From the NCBI GenBank assembly GCA_045801465.1, contig JBJMSU010000224.1:1-24674 (forward strand): a stretch of 24,674 nt of DNA, in the 5' to 3' direction. This DNA comes from DATFWC01 sp045801465 (GTDB lineage Bacteria > Pseudomonadota > Alphaproteobacteria > Rhizobiales > Xanthobacteraceae). Made by a program: the position numbers and the translations under genes. The notes below the pieces were generated by a model that was given only the letters and a program-made list of their open reading frames with translations, searched no databases and was not told where the DNA came from. Positions 1-7,760 of this stretch are shown one piece after another. Every line of letters begins with the position of its first letter. Position 1 is the stretch's first letter.

Positions 1-127
1 TGGTGCGTGCGTGGGTGAAGCCGCGCGCGTCGGCTTCTTGCGCCAGCGCGAGCGATTCGGCGAAATAGTCCTTTGCGCTCTTCTGCCCGGGCCCGACGCT
101 GGGAAAAAATTGCACGCCAAACTGCAT
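1..127 (-). CDS. LLM-class flavin-dependent oxidoreductase, N-terminal part
   Basis: A reading frame enters from the left edge and starts at ATG 127-125. Only the first 42 residues are present. They open with MQFGVQFFPSVGP, followed by an acidic helix (DYFAESLALAQEAD) and RGFTHART. This is the first strand and helix of the bacterial luciferase-like TIM barrel, in which FMNH2-dependent monooxygenases or F420/FMN oxidoreductases act on alkanesulfonates, aldehydes or similar small substrates. The substrate cannot be told from this fragment. No strong ribosome binding site is seen upstream. It is the last gene of the minus-strand series and is separated from the preceding gene by about 200 bases containing a palindromic repeat, so it probably has its own promoter. 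The family call rests on pattern recognition of the N terminus only. Confidence 0.7.
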   Translation of the reverse strand, partial: MQFGVQFFPSVGPGQKSAKDYFAESLALAQEADARGFTHART

Positions 128-144
128 CGGTCAGGTCTCTGAGT

Positions 145-294
145 CGTCATGCCCGGCGCGCAGTCAAGCTTGCGCAGACTGCGTAAACTTGTCTGCGATG
201 CCGGGCATCCCGCTCAGGCTGGCAAGGCGGTGCCAAACCAAGCGGGATGGCCGGGACAACCCTCGCCGCTGTGGCGGCCCGCCCGGCCATGACG
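145..294. repeat. Dispersed palindromic intergenic repeat
   Basis: This intergenic stretch contains two pairs of inverted arms. CATGCCCGGC near 149 faces GCCGGGCATC near 200, and GGGATGGCCGGGAC near 244 faces GCCCGGCCATGACG at 281-294. The CATGGCCGGGCTTGTCCCGGCCAT style of sequence is, as I recall it, a very common intergenic palindrome in Bradyrhizobium-type genomes. It could act as a transcript-end hairpin between the flanking genes. The family assignment is from memory. Confidence 0.6.
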
Positions 295-328
295 ATGTGG
301 CGCTCTCCCCAACTCAATCGCACTCGAC

Positions 329-2050
329 TCAGTAGCGCGCCTCGAATGTCGTCATCTTGCTCATGTCGGGATAGAGCACGCCGACCGCGCCCTTGAGCGC
401 CGAGCGCGGGTTGTACCAGATCGCGCCTTCGCGGGTGATCTCGATCTTCGGCAGGTCGCCGCGTTGCACGGTCGGATAGAAGGTGAACTTCTCCGTGACC
501 GGATCGAACTTGATGATCGCTCCGCCCATCGCCCCGTCGGCGATCCACATGTTGTTGTCGCGGTCGGGCCAGATGTCATACGGCTCGGCGAAGGCCACCG
601 GCATCTTGTATTCGACGGTCTTGCCGCTCGCCGGATCGATCTTGCCGATCTTGCCGTGGCTGAACACGCCGTACCAGACCGTGCCGTTGCCATCGACGCT
701 GCCGCGACGGATCAGGCAGTACTGATCCTCGTAGGCGGTGAGCGCCGGGTATTCGATGAACACCTCCTCCTTGGGGTCGAACTTCGCCATCCGGCACTGC
801 GTGAACTGCGAGATCCAGATGTTGCCCTGCTTGTCCTTGTCGGCGCCGTAGGGGTAGGAGCCCGGCGTCGGCGGCTCGTAAAGCGAGATTTTTTGCGTTT
901 TGGCGTCGAACTTGGCGAGCTTGTTGCCTCTGATCACCGTCAGCCAGATGTTGTCCTCGGCATCCACGATCGGATCATGTCCGCGGCCTTTGAGGTAGCC
1001 GCTCGGATCGATCGGGTAGCGGTCGATCTTGCCGGTCGTGGGATCGAGCCGGCCGAACTTGAAGCCGACGGTCTCGCCCCACCACACGATGCCCTTGGAA
1101 TCGACGGTGATCCCGTGCGGGATGCCGCGCTCCGGCAGCCGATGGTGCTCGAACGTCACCGTGCGCGGATCGAGCTTGACGATCGCATTCGGCTGTCCGC
1201 GATCGGTCATCCAGACGTTGCCGTCGTTGTCGAAATAGGGGTTTTGCCCGATCGGGCGACCATTGGCGCCGACCTTGGGCATGTCGTATTCGATGTACAG
1301 GGCCTTGCCCAAGGCCGTTTCGTCCAGCGGCATGTCGGCGTCGATCGCGAGCGCGCGCTTGTTGGCATTCGGACCGAAGTTGGCGGTGAAGTAATCGAGC
1401 AGGAGTTGCCGCTCGCGGAGCGTCATTTTGCCGGGCGGAACCGACGTATCCATGCCGTCGACCCGCTTGCTCATCATGTCGATGGCGGCATTCCACGCGG
1501 TGCGGTCCCATTGGCGCAGCGAGAAGAAATTCACGCCGTGGCACGACATGCAGACGCGCTCGGCGACCTCGCGGCCGGCTCCGGGCGGATAGACTTTGTC
1601 GTAGTCGGTGTGGAACTCGACGTCCTTGTCGGTGATGGTGGCGCGGCCCGGATAGCCGACGACGGTGGAGGGACCATTGATGCCGGGCTTCGGCGTCGGG
1701 TCGGCGTCCTTGAGAACGAAGTCCGCGTTCGTCGTTTCCCCCGACGTGACGGTGATCTTCTGCGGATCGGAGCTAAATCCGCGACGTGCGACCGTCACCT
1801 CGTATTCGCCCGGCAGCACGTTGATCGCCTGGTATTTGCCGCCGCTCGTATAGACCATGAAAGTGACCGGCTTCTCCGCGCTGCGCAGGTAGACTTGCGC
1901 CGCCGTGAACGGCTTGCCCGCCGTCACCGTTCCGGTCACCGCCCCGGTTCCGGGAATTGTCGATTGGGCCGCGCGAACCGGGCCGCAGGCCAGCCAACAA
2001 GACGCCAACGCGAACAGCGTCACGAAGGAAAACTTCCGTCGCTCCCACAT
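329..2050 (-). CDS. Exported cytochrome c / streptogramin-lyase-like beta-propeller fusion
   Basis: A 573-residue protein that starts with a signal peptide (about residues 1-27, ending PVRAA). Next comes a carboxypeptidase-regulatory-like beta-sandwich (about 38-114, with the typical GEYEVTVARRGF). A heme c attachment motif CMSCH follows at 167-171, and then a Vgb-type propeller (about 250-573). The propeller shows repeated 'GNVWMTD', 'GIVWWGE', 'NIWLT' and 'NIWISQF' blades, each followed by a K/LDP strand. Vgb is virginiamycin B lyase, but cytochrome-fused exported versions like this one are more likely periplasmic redox or sensor proteins than antibiotic lyases; that is inference. The start is ATG 2050, preceded by a strong AGGAGG about 6 bases upstream. 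It lies 80 bases downstream of a second propeller gene on the same strand, so the two may be co-transcribed and act together. Confidence 0.8.
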   Translation of the reverse strand: MWERRKFSFVTLFALASCWLACGPVRAAQSTIPGTGAVTGTVTAGKPFTAAQVYLRSAEKPVTFMVYTSGGKYQAINVLPGEYEVTVARRGFSSDPQKITVTSGETTNADFVLKDADPTPKPGINGPSTVVGYPGRATITDKDVEFHTDYDKVYPPGAGREVAERVCMSCHGVNFFSLRQWDRTAWNAAIDMMSKRVDGMDTSVPPGKMTLRERQLLLDYFTANFGPNANKRALAIDADMPLDETALGKALYIEYDMPKVGANGRPIGQNPYFDNDGNVWMTDRGQPNAIVKLDPRTVTFEHHRLPERGIPHGITVDSKGIVWWGETVGFKFGRLDPTTGKIDRYPIDPSGYLKGRGHDPIVDAEDNIWLTVIRGNKLAKFDAKTQKISLYEPPTPGSYPYGADKDKQGNIWISQFTQCRMAKFDPKEEVFIEYPALTAYEDQYCLIRRGSVDGNGTVWYGVFSHGKIGKIDPASGKTVEYKMPVAFAEPYDIWPDRDNNMWIADGAMGGAIIKFDPVTEKFTFYPTVQRGDLPKIEITREGAIWYNPRSALKGAVGVLYPDMSKMTTFEARY

Positions 2051-2110
2051 GGTCGTTCCTCCTGAACATATGTTGTCGTTCGTACGTGTCTCACGGCCGT
2101 ATCGGACGTT

Positions 2111-2129
2111 CGAGCGACGGGGACGCTCG
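2111..2129 (-). terminator. Weak hairpin after propeller gene
   Basis: CGAGCG (2111-2116) can pair with CGCTCG (2124-2129) across a seven-base loop, directly after the stop codon at 2132-2134. No T-run follows, so it may be only an RNA-stabilising stem. Confidence 0.25.
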
Positions 2130-2131
2130 CT

Positions 2132-3085
2132 CTAGTCCCGCACCACCACCAGCCGGCTGGTGCCCGATTCGGCACCCCAGGCCTCGCCCGAACGCCCGAG
2201 CATCTGGCGCACATTCGCGCCTTTCTTGTCGCTTGGGAAGCTCTCGAACGACTCGCTCGCCGGATCGAAGCGCACGATGGCGTTGGCCACGAAGTCGGTC
2301 AGCCACACCTTGTCCCTGTCGTCCACATAGACCGAATAGCAGCCGCGCGTGCTGTTGGGCAGTTGCCACGTCTTCCATGACTTGGCGGCGGGATCGTAAC
2401 GGCCGACCTCGCCGGAATTCCACAGGCTCACCCACAGCATGCCTTTGGAATCGGACCAGATGCGGCGCGGCCCAACTCCTTTGCGCGGCGGCTCGACCAC
2501 GGTGACGGCGCCACTGTCCACATCGATCTTGGCGATGTGATCGCCGGCGAGCGAGGCGTACCAGACGTCGCCAGCCGGCGTCGTGGCGATCCCGTAGGGC
2601 CCGAAGCCTTTCGGCGCCTTCCACACCTCCACCTTGCCGGACGCGGGCAGGACGCGCCCGTAGACGCCGACCTGGCCGGTGAACCAGAGGACGCCGTTCT
2701 GGTCGAAGGTCAACGTGTTGAGGTTGGCGTAGGGGAATTCCTTCGGCAAGGCGAAGAGCTTCACTGCCTTGCTGGCGGCATCGACGCGCACGATGGCGTT
2801 GAGGCCGCCGTCCGTCACCCACGCCGCGCCGTCGGGGCCGACGATGACGCCGTGCGGCATGGAATTGGCGCCGAGCGGGATTTCCTCAGCCTTGCCGGTC
2901 TTGGGATCGAACCGGCCAAGAACGCCCTTGCGCTGGCCGGTGTACCACACGGCGCCATCGGCGGCGGGTGCGACATCGTGCGGGCCGGTGCCGGCGGGCA
3001 GCGGGTAATAGCTGACCTCGGCCGCCGACGCGACGTTGCTCGCCAAGGCCAAAACCGCGATGCCAGCCAGGATAAGCCGGATCAT
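2132..3085 (-). CDS. Exported Vgb/streptogramin-lyase-like beta-propeller protein
   Basis: About 317 residues with a signal peptide (MIRLILAGIAVLALASNVASA, cleavage near AAE). The rest is built of propeller blades recognisable by recurrent 'PHDVAPAADGAVWYT', 'PHGVIVGPDGAAWVTD', 'YGIATTPAGDVWYA' and 'GKVWLTD' segments. The fold is that of virginiamycin B lyase and related six- or seven-bladed propellers. Function is unproven and antibiotic resistance should not be assumed. The start is ATG 3085, with AGGAG seven bases upstream. A GTG directly before it (3088) is possible but poorly spaced. It lies 22 bases downstream of moaE and probably reads on from the molybdopterin genes. Its product resembles the propeller part of the next gene, suggesting an old duplication. 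Confidence 0.8.
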   Translation of the reverse strand: MIRLILAGIAVLALASNVASAAEVSYYPLPAGTGPHDVAPAADGAVWYTGQRKGVLGRFDPKTGKAEEIPLGANSMPHGVIVGPDGAAWVTDGGLNAIVRVDAASKAVKLFALPKEFPYANLNTLTFDQNGVLWFTGQVGVYGRVLPASGKVEVWKAPKGFGPYGIATTPAGDVWYASLAGDHIAKIDVDSGAVTVVEPPRKGVGPRRIWSDSKGMLWVSLWNSGEVGRYDPAAKSWKTWQLPNSTRGCYSVYVDDRDKVWLTDFVANAIVRFDPASESFESFPSDKKGANVRQMLGRSGEAWGAESGTSRLVVVRD

Positions 3086-3107
3086 CACTTAGCTCCTGGC
3101 GCGGCCT

Positions 3108-3602
3108 CTACTCCGCCGCCTGGCGCGAACGGCGCGGCGTGCTCCACCGCGCGGCGGCAGCGTCGTCGGCCGCTCTGGCGTCCACCCACTGCGTCCCTGA
3201 GGCGTGCTCGACCTGCTTCCAGAACGGCGCGCGCGTCTTGAGATAGTCCATCAGGAATTCGGCGGCCGCGAACGCATCCTGACGATGCGAGGCGGCCGTG
3301 ACGACGAGAACGATGTTCTCGCCCGGCGTGAGACGGCCGTAACGATGGATCACCGTCACGCCAATGAGCGGCCAGCGCGCTTGCGCCTCCTCGACGTGAC
3401 GCGCGATCTCGGTTTCCGCCATGCCGGGATAGTGCTCGAGGTTGAGCGCCGCGATCGGCTCGCCGTCCTCGGCGCCGCGACAAATGCCGGTAAAGGTGAC
3501 GACCGCGCCGATGCCGGTGCGCGTGCCAACGAGCGCCGCCGCTTCGGCGGCGGCATCGAAGTCCTCGCGCTGCAGACGGATCGGCATCCACATCGGCTCC
3601 AC
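3108..3602 (-). CDS. moaE: Molybdopterin synthase catalytic subunit MoaE
   Basis: MoaE pairs with thiocarboxylated MoaD to insert the dithiolene sulfurs into cyclic pyranopterin, giving molybdopterin in the cytoplasm. The protein carries the family hallmarks: GAVVTFTGICRG, LEHYPGM, VTVIHRYGRLTPGE, and MDYLKTRAPFWK with the two lysines aligned to the E. coli active-site pair. It then has the conserved WVDARAADDAAAARW. A short basic tail of about ten residues extends past the usual end. The start is unsettled. GTG 3602 lies five bases after GGAGAGG and is preferred here. GTG 3608 has almost no spacing, and ATG 3593 or 3587 are also possible. It lies about 40 bases downstream of moaD on the same strand. 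Family identity is secure. Confidence 0.93.
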   Translation of the reverse strand: MEPMWMPIRLQREDFDAAAEAAALVGTRTGIGAVVTFTGICRGAEDGEPIAALNLEHYPGMAETEIARHVEEAQARWPLIGVTVIHRYGRLTPGENIVLVVTAASHRQDAFAAAEFLMDYLKTRAPFWKQVEHASGTQWVDARAADDAAAARWSTPRRSRQAAE

Positions 3603-3642
3603 AATCACCTCTCCGCATCATGCCGGAAGAGGAACTGGAAGC

Positions 3643-3900
3643 TCATCCTCCCGTCATCGGTGGAAAAAAGGCGATCTCCCTGGCGCCGGAAATCGCCGTA
3701 TCGGGCGTCGCGTGGCTGCGGTCGATGGCGGCCCGGATGATTTTCGGGTTCTCGAACGCGTAGGCGTATTGCTCGCCACGTTGTGCGAGCCAGGCGACGA
3801 GATCGCCGACCGTCGCTACTCCTGCCGGCGGCTCGATGTCCTCCTCCGGTTTGCCGATGCGCTCGCGCACCCAGGCGAAGTACAGGACCTTCACGTTCAC
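3643..3900 (-). CDS. moaD: Molybdopterin synthase sulfur carrier subunit MoaD
   Basis: An 85-residue beta-grasp, ubiquitin-like protein that begins VKVLYFAWVRERIG and ends in FFPPMTGG. The terminal Gly-Gly is adenylated and thiocarboxylated (by MoeB/MoaZ in characterised systems) and donates sulfur to MoaE. The chosen start is GTG 3900, which shares a GTGA overlap with the pgsA stop codon, a sign of translational coupling. A longer upstream extension is open but lies inside pgsA and does not resemble MoaD. Length and both ends match the family. Its neighbours are pgsA upstream and moaE downstream, as in many Hyphomicrobiales. Confidence 0.93.
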   Translation of the reverse strand: MNVKVLYFAWVRERIGKPEEDIEPPAGVATVGDLVAWLAQRGEQYAYAFENPKIIRAAIDRSHATPDTAISGAREIAFFPPMTGG

Positions 3901-4505
3901 TCGTCCATCACGTGCCGCAGTCCGGCGCGGAAATAATCCCAGCCCGTATACAGCGTCACGATGGCCGAGAGCCACAGCAAGGTGAGACCGATGCTGGTGG
4001 TGACGGGCAGGATTTCATCGCCCGCCTCGCCGGCCAAGAGGAAGCCGACGGCCACGAGCTGCGCGGTCGTCTTCCACTTGGCCAGCCGCGTGACCGGCAC
4101 GCTGACGCGCAGCTCGGCAAGATACTCGCGCAAGCCCGACACCAGGATCTCGCGGCACAGAATCACCACCGCGGCGAGCAGCGACCAGCCGCGGATGGTA
4201 TCAACGGCCGCGAGCATCAACAGGCTGGCCGAGACGAGCAGCTTGTCGGCGATCGGGTCGAGCATGCGCCCGAGCGCGGATTGCTGGCCCCAGCTGCGGG
4301 CGAAGTAGCCGTCGAGGATATCGGTGATGCCGGCGGCGATGAACACGGCCAGCGCCACCCAGCGCGGCCACAGACCGCCGTCGAGGATGCCCGACCAATA
4401 CATGCAGGCCACGACGACCGGCACCGCGGCGATGCGGGCGTAGGTCAGGAGGTTCGGCAGTGCCAGAGGGCGCGCCGGCAGGAGCGGTCGAGTCATCTCG
4501 GTCAT
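3897..4505 (-). CDS. pgsA: CDP-diacylglycerol-glycerol-3-phosphate phosphatidyltransferase
   Basis: PgsA makes phosphatidylglycerol phosphate from CDP-diacylglycerol and glycerol 3-phosphate in the inner membrane, the committed step to phosphatidylglycerol and cardiolipin. The CDP-alcohol phosphotransferase signature D-x2-DG-x2-AR-x8-G-x3-D-x3-D is complete, from about residue 62 to 87 with the start used here. Several hydrophobic spans follow, as expected. The N terminus has LPNLLTYARIAAVP, typical of PgsA. ATG 4505 is used as start; GTG 4520 or the ATG three codons further in are alternatives, and none has a good ribosome site. It is about 65 bases after uvrC, and its stop overlaps the moaD start by four bases (GTGA). 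Confidence 0.93.
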   Translation of the reverse strand: MTEMTRPLLPARPLALPNLLTYARIAAVPVVVACMYWSGILDGGLWPRWVALAVFIAAGITDILDGYFARSWGQQSALGRMLDPIADKLLVSASLLMLAAVDTIRGWSLLAAVVILCREILVSGLREYLAELRVSVPVTRLAKWKTTAQLVAVGFLLAGEAGDEILPVTTSIGLTLLWLSAIVTLYTGWDYFRAGLRHVMDE

Positions 4506-4570
4506 GGCAGGACAGAACACCCGGACCAGCCGGGCGTCAACTGTTGGTTCATGTTGCGATGTCGGATCAG

Positions 4571-6655
4571 CTACCCGGCCTTCTCATGAAAGAACTCATA
4601 GATTCTGCGCGCCGTTTCGGCGTTGATTCCCGGCACCTCGGCAAGATCGGCCATCGAGGCCCGCTCGATGGCTTTGAGCGTGCCGAAGTGGTGCAGCAGC
4701 GCGCGCCGCCGCATGGGCCCGATTCCGGGAATTTCCTTCAATCCCGCCTCGCGGATGTCGCGGGAGCGGCGCTGGCGATGGGAGCCGACCGCGAAGCGGT
4801 GCGCCTCGTCGCGCAGCCGTTCGACGAAATAGAGGACCGGATCGCGCGGCGGCAGCTTCAACGGCGGGCGATTCGGCATGTGGAACGTCTCGTTGCCGGC
4901 ATCGCGCTCGGTCCCTTTGGCGATCGCGACGAGCGGCACGTCGGCGACCCCGAGGCTTTCCAGTGTCTCGCGGGCGGCGGTCAACTGGCCCTGGCCGCCG
5001 TCGATCAGGACCAGATCCGGCCACGGCGATTCGGCCTCGTCGGACATCGCCGGGTCGAGGGAGGTGGCTTCGGACCCCGAGGTCGCCTGGTCACTCGACC
5101 ACACGCGAGAAAGCGATGCGAGCGCCGCGGCGGGCGCGAGTGACCGGGCCGGCGCGGCGCTGCGCGGCGCCTCGGTGACGAGGCGCTTGAAGCGCCGCGT
5201 GAGCACCTCGCGCATCATCGCGTAGTCGTCGCCGGGGGAGAGCTGCGCGGTGCGGATGTTGAACTTGCGGTATTGGTTCTTCCGCAGCCCTTCGGGCCCG
5301 GCGACGATCATCGCGCCGACGGCATTGCTCCCCTGGATGTGGCTGTTGTCGTAGACCTCGATCCGCCGCGGTGGGTGCGGCAAGGCGAACCTTTCGGCCA
5401 TCGCGGCGAGCAGCCTCTGTTGGGACGACGTTTCCGCGAGCTTGCGGCCGAGCGCTTCCCTGGCATTGGCCAGCGCATGATCGGTCAGTTCCTTTTTCTC
5501 GCCGCGCCGGGGCACGACCACCTCGACGCGGCGTCCGCTCTTGGTCGTCAGTGCTTCGGCGAGCAGCGTCCGGTCGGCAATATCCTCGGAGATCAGGATG
5601 CAGCGTGGACACGGCTTGTCGTCATAGAACTGAGCCAGAAAGGATCCGAGCACGGCGGAGCTCGACAGCGACCGATCGGCCTTGGGAAAATAGGCGCGGT
5701 TGCCCCAGTTCTGGCCGGTGCGAAAGAAGAACACCTGGATACAGGTGAAGCCGCCCTGCTGATAGGCGGCGAATACGTCGGCCTCGGGCACGCCACGCGG
5801 GTTGATGCCTTGATGCGCCTGGGTCGCGGAGAGCGCAGCGAGGCGGTCGCGATAGGCGGCGGCACGCTCGAAATCGAGCGCCTCGGCGGCCCGCTCCATC
5901 TCGCGCGCGAGCGTCTCGCGCACCGCATGGCTGCGGCCGGCTAGAAAATCCTTCGCCTCGCGCACCAGCGCCGCATAGTCGGCGAGCGCGATCTCCCCGG
6001 TGCAGGGCGCGGAACAGCGCTTGATCTGGTGCAGCAGGCACGGCCGGGTTCGGCTTTCGTATACGGCATCCGAGCAGGAGCGAATCAGGAACGCGCGCTC
6101 GAGCGCCGTGAGCGTGCGGTGGACCGCCTGGGCCGATGCAAACGGCCCAAAATAATCCCCGCGACGGCCGCGCGCGCCGCGATGCTTCATGATCTGCGGC
6201 GCTGCGTGGTCGCCAGTGATGAGGATGTAGGGGAACGACTTGTCGTCCCGCATGAGCACGTTGAAGCGGGGGCGCAGCCGCTTGATCAGATTCGCTTCGA
6301 GCAGCAGCGCCTCGGTCTCGGTTGCTGTGGTGATGAATTCGAGCGAGGCCGTCGCCGCGATCATTCGCTCGATGCGGGTATCGTGACCGGTCGGTCGGCC
6401 ATAGGCGATCACACGCTTCTTGATGTTCTTGGCCTTGCCGACATAGAGGACCTCGCCCGCGGCATCGAGCATGCGGTACACGCCGGGGGCGGCCGGAGCG
6501 TGCTTGGCGTGGGCGATGATGGCCGCGCGGCCGGCGGCGAGCGGGCCCGAGAGGTCGGCCAGGTCGATAGCCGCCTCGACCTCCGGCAGGCTGGACTCCT
6601 CGTCCTCTTCCTTGAGGTCGACCTCGGGTTCGATGTTCTTGGTCAATGTGGCCAT
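4571..6655 (-). CDS. uvrC: Excinuclease ABC subunit C
   Basis: UvrC makes the two incisions around bulky DNA lesions after UvrA/UvrB recognition. The 694-residue protein has a charged N-terminal extension (1-50) and then a GIY-YIG nuclease domain (GVY at 58-60, YVG at 71-73, conserved ETEALLLEANLIK). Next come a Cys-rich patch (CLLHQIKRCSAPC), a UVR segment (LDFERAAAYRDRL) and the C-terminal RNase H-like nuclease (VYDNSHIQGSNAVG, LVLIDGGQGQL). Two helix-hairpin-helix motifs (IPGIGPMRRRALLHHFG, VPGINAETARRIYEF) end the protein. An Ala/Ser-rich insert of about 50 residues splits the nuclease domain before PWPDLVLIDGG; such inserts occur in alphaproteobacteria. Start ATG 6655 has only a weak ribosome site. 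It heads the uvrC-pgsA-moaDE series. Confidence 0.96.
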   Translation of the reverse strand: MATLTKNIEPEVDLKEEDEESSLPEVEAAIDLADLSGPLAAGRAAIIAHAKHAPAAPGVYRMLDAAGEVLYVGKAKNIKKRVIAYGRPTGHDTRIERMIAATASLEFITTATETEALLLEANLIKRLRPRFNVLMRDDKSFPYILITGDHAAPQIMKHRGARGRRGDYFGPFASAQAVHRTLTALERAFLIRSCSDAVYESRTRPCLLHQIKRCSAPCTGEIALADYAALVREAKDFLAGRSHAVRETLAREMERAAEALDFERAAAYRDRLAALSATQAHQGINPRGVPEADVFAAYQQGGFTCIQVFFFRTGQNWGNRAYFPKADRSLSSSAVLGSFLAQFYDDKPCPRCILISEDIADRTLLAEALTTKSGRRVEVVVPRRGEKKELTDHALANAREALGRKLAETSSQQRLLAAMAERFALPHPPRRIEVYDNSHIQGSNAVGAMIVAGPEGLRKNQYRKFNIRTAQLSPGDDYAMMREVLTRRFKRLVTEAPRSAAPARSLAPAAALASLSRVWSSDQATSGSEATSLDPAMSDEAESPWPDLVLIDGGQGQLTAARETLESLGVADVPLVAIAKGTERDAGNETFHMPNRPPLKLPPRDPVLYFVERLRDEAHRFAVGSHRQRRSRDIREAGLKEIPGIGPMRRRALLHHFGTLKAIERASMADLAEVPGINAETARRIYEFFHEKAG

Positions 6656-6954
6656 TGGTGGACAGGTCGCAGTCGCCGGTGCGCAGACGCCGACATTGGC
6701 AGGTTTCAGAAGTCATTTAGAGAGCGGCAGGCAAAATGAACAGTATTCCTGCCACGGCGGAAAATTAACGCGAGGTTTTCCATAGCAAAGGAATCATCGA
6801 ACCGCCCATTTTCCGCCCAGCGGAATAGCCGTTTCCGCAACATTTTTCCGCCAGAACAGCACGCGGCAGGCGCTGACCGCTCTACGCGGATAAGGCCTGA
6901 TATCCCTTGCGGGAGAAAAAAAGGGCGGATCGCGAGCCCCGGGACGGCGGAACA
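6656..6954. promoter_or_regulatory. Divergent intergenic region with repeated TTTTCCGCC elements
   Basis: This 299-base region separates uvrC (minus) from a porin-like gene (plus) and must hold both promoters. It contains a perfect ten-base inverted repeat, GGCGGAAAAT at 6756-6765 and ATTTTCCGCC at 6808-6817. A further copy, ATTTTTCCGCC, is at 6842-6852, and a partial GTTTCCGC is near 6831. Such reiterated half-sites could bind a regulator. No gene or RNA is evident. No GGAAC-N16/17-CGTT site was seen here. Confidence 0.4.
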
Positions 6955-7569
6955 ATGTATCGAGTTTTCGCGGCCCTAGCGCTTGTATTCGCATCCTGGC
7001 CGGCGATTGCCGCCGACGTGGAGCGCCGTCCGCTGTCAACCTTGACCGCACCACGTGCGGTCGCGAGCTACAACTGGTCGGGCGCCTATGCCGGGATCAA
7101 TCTCGGTTACCTGTGGGGAACCGTCGACAATCTTCGCTTGACGCCGCACGGCGCCGCCGGAGGGGCACAAGCCGGCTACAGCTGGCAAACCGGGCAAGTC
7201 GTAGTCGGCGGCGAGGCCGACATCCAGGCTTCCGGCGCGCAGGATACGTTCGCTCCCTACAAGTTCTCCAATCCGTGGTTCGGGACCGTACGCGCACGCG
7301 GTGGGTACGCATTGGAAAACCTGCTGGTGTATGCAACGGCAGGTTTGGCCTATGGCGGCGGGCGCCTGCAGATCGCAGGTTTGAGCGACGCCAAGACGCA
7401 CCTCGGCTTCACCGCCGGCGGCGGAATCGAGGTCGGATGGGCACCGATGTGGTCGGCCAGGGCCGAATACCTGTTCATCGGTCTCAGCGATAAGACGTAC
7501 GTCCTGTCCGGGATCAGCAGCGGCATCGATTCCCATTTGGTCCGTTTTGGCCTCAACCGGCGGTTCTGA
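6955..7569 (+). CDS. Outer-membrane beta-barrel protein (Omp25/RopB-like)
   Basis: A 204-residue protein with a signal peptide (MYRVFAALALVFASWPAIA, then AD). A barrel follows, with family hallmarks: the entry strand YNWSGAYAGINLGYLWG, glycine-rich alternating strands, VVGGEADIQ, VRARGGYALENLLVYATAGLAYGG, the TAGGGIEVGWAPMWSARAEYLF block, and a C-terminal GLNRRF ending in Phe, as Bam-assembled proteins do. Related proteins in Brucella and Bradyrhizobium are abundant small porin-like envelope proteins. Start ATG 6955 was chosen because the signal peptide begins there and a GGCGGAA purine stretch precedes it. The frame stays open to a TTG at 6907 without resembling a leader. It is the first of three barrel genes in tandem, each spaced by about 190-330 bases. 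Confidence 0.87.
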   Translation: MYRVFAALALVFASWPAIAADVERRPLSTLTAPRAVASYNWSGAYAGINLGYLWGTVDNLRLTPHGAAGGAQAGYSWQTGQVVVGGEADIQASGAQDTFAPYKFSNPWFGTVRARGGYALENLLVYATAGLAYGGGRLQIAGLSDAKTHLGFTAGGGIEVGWAPMWSARAEYLFIGLSDKTYVLSGISSGIDSHLVRFGLNRRF

Positions 7570-7760
7570 GGCGCGGAAAACCTCTGGGCGGCAAGAATTG
7601 CGCCAATTTGGGCGCTCCGCGCGGAAGCGGCGCCCGATGTTGTTTTTTGGTCACTCTGCCGGATTATTTCGCAATGCCGCCAGACCGGATGCCCGTTTTA
7701 ACTTGAGCGGAGGGGCCGGGAAGGCATAAATTTACACCGGATGCGGGGTAGGAGACTGGA

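Noticed and set aside
329..3085. Virginiamycin B resistance genes
   Set aside because: Only the propeller fold is shared; signal peptides and the heme motif argue for an envelope redox or binding role.
147..6716. Long plus-strand and alternative-frame open frames opposite uvrC, moaE and the propeller genes
   Set aside because: They are arginine/alanine-rich shadow translations caused by high GC; the minus-strand products match known families.
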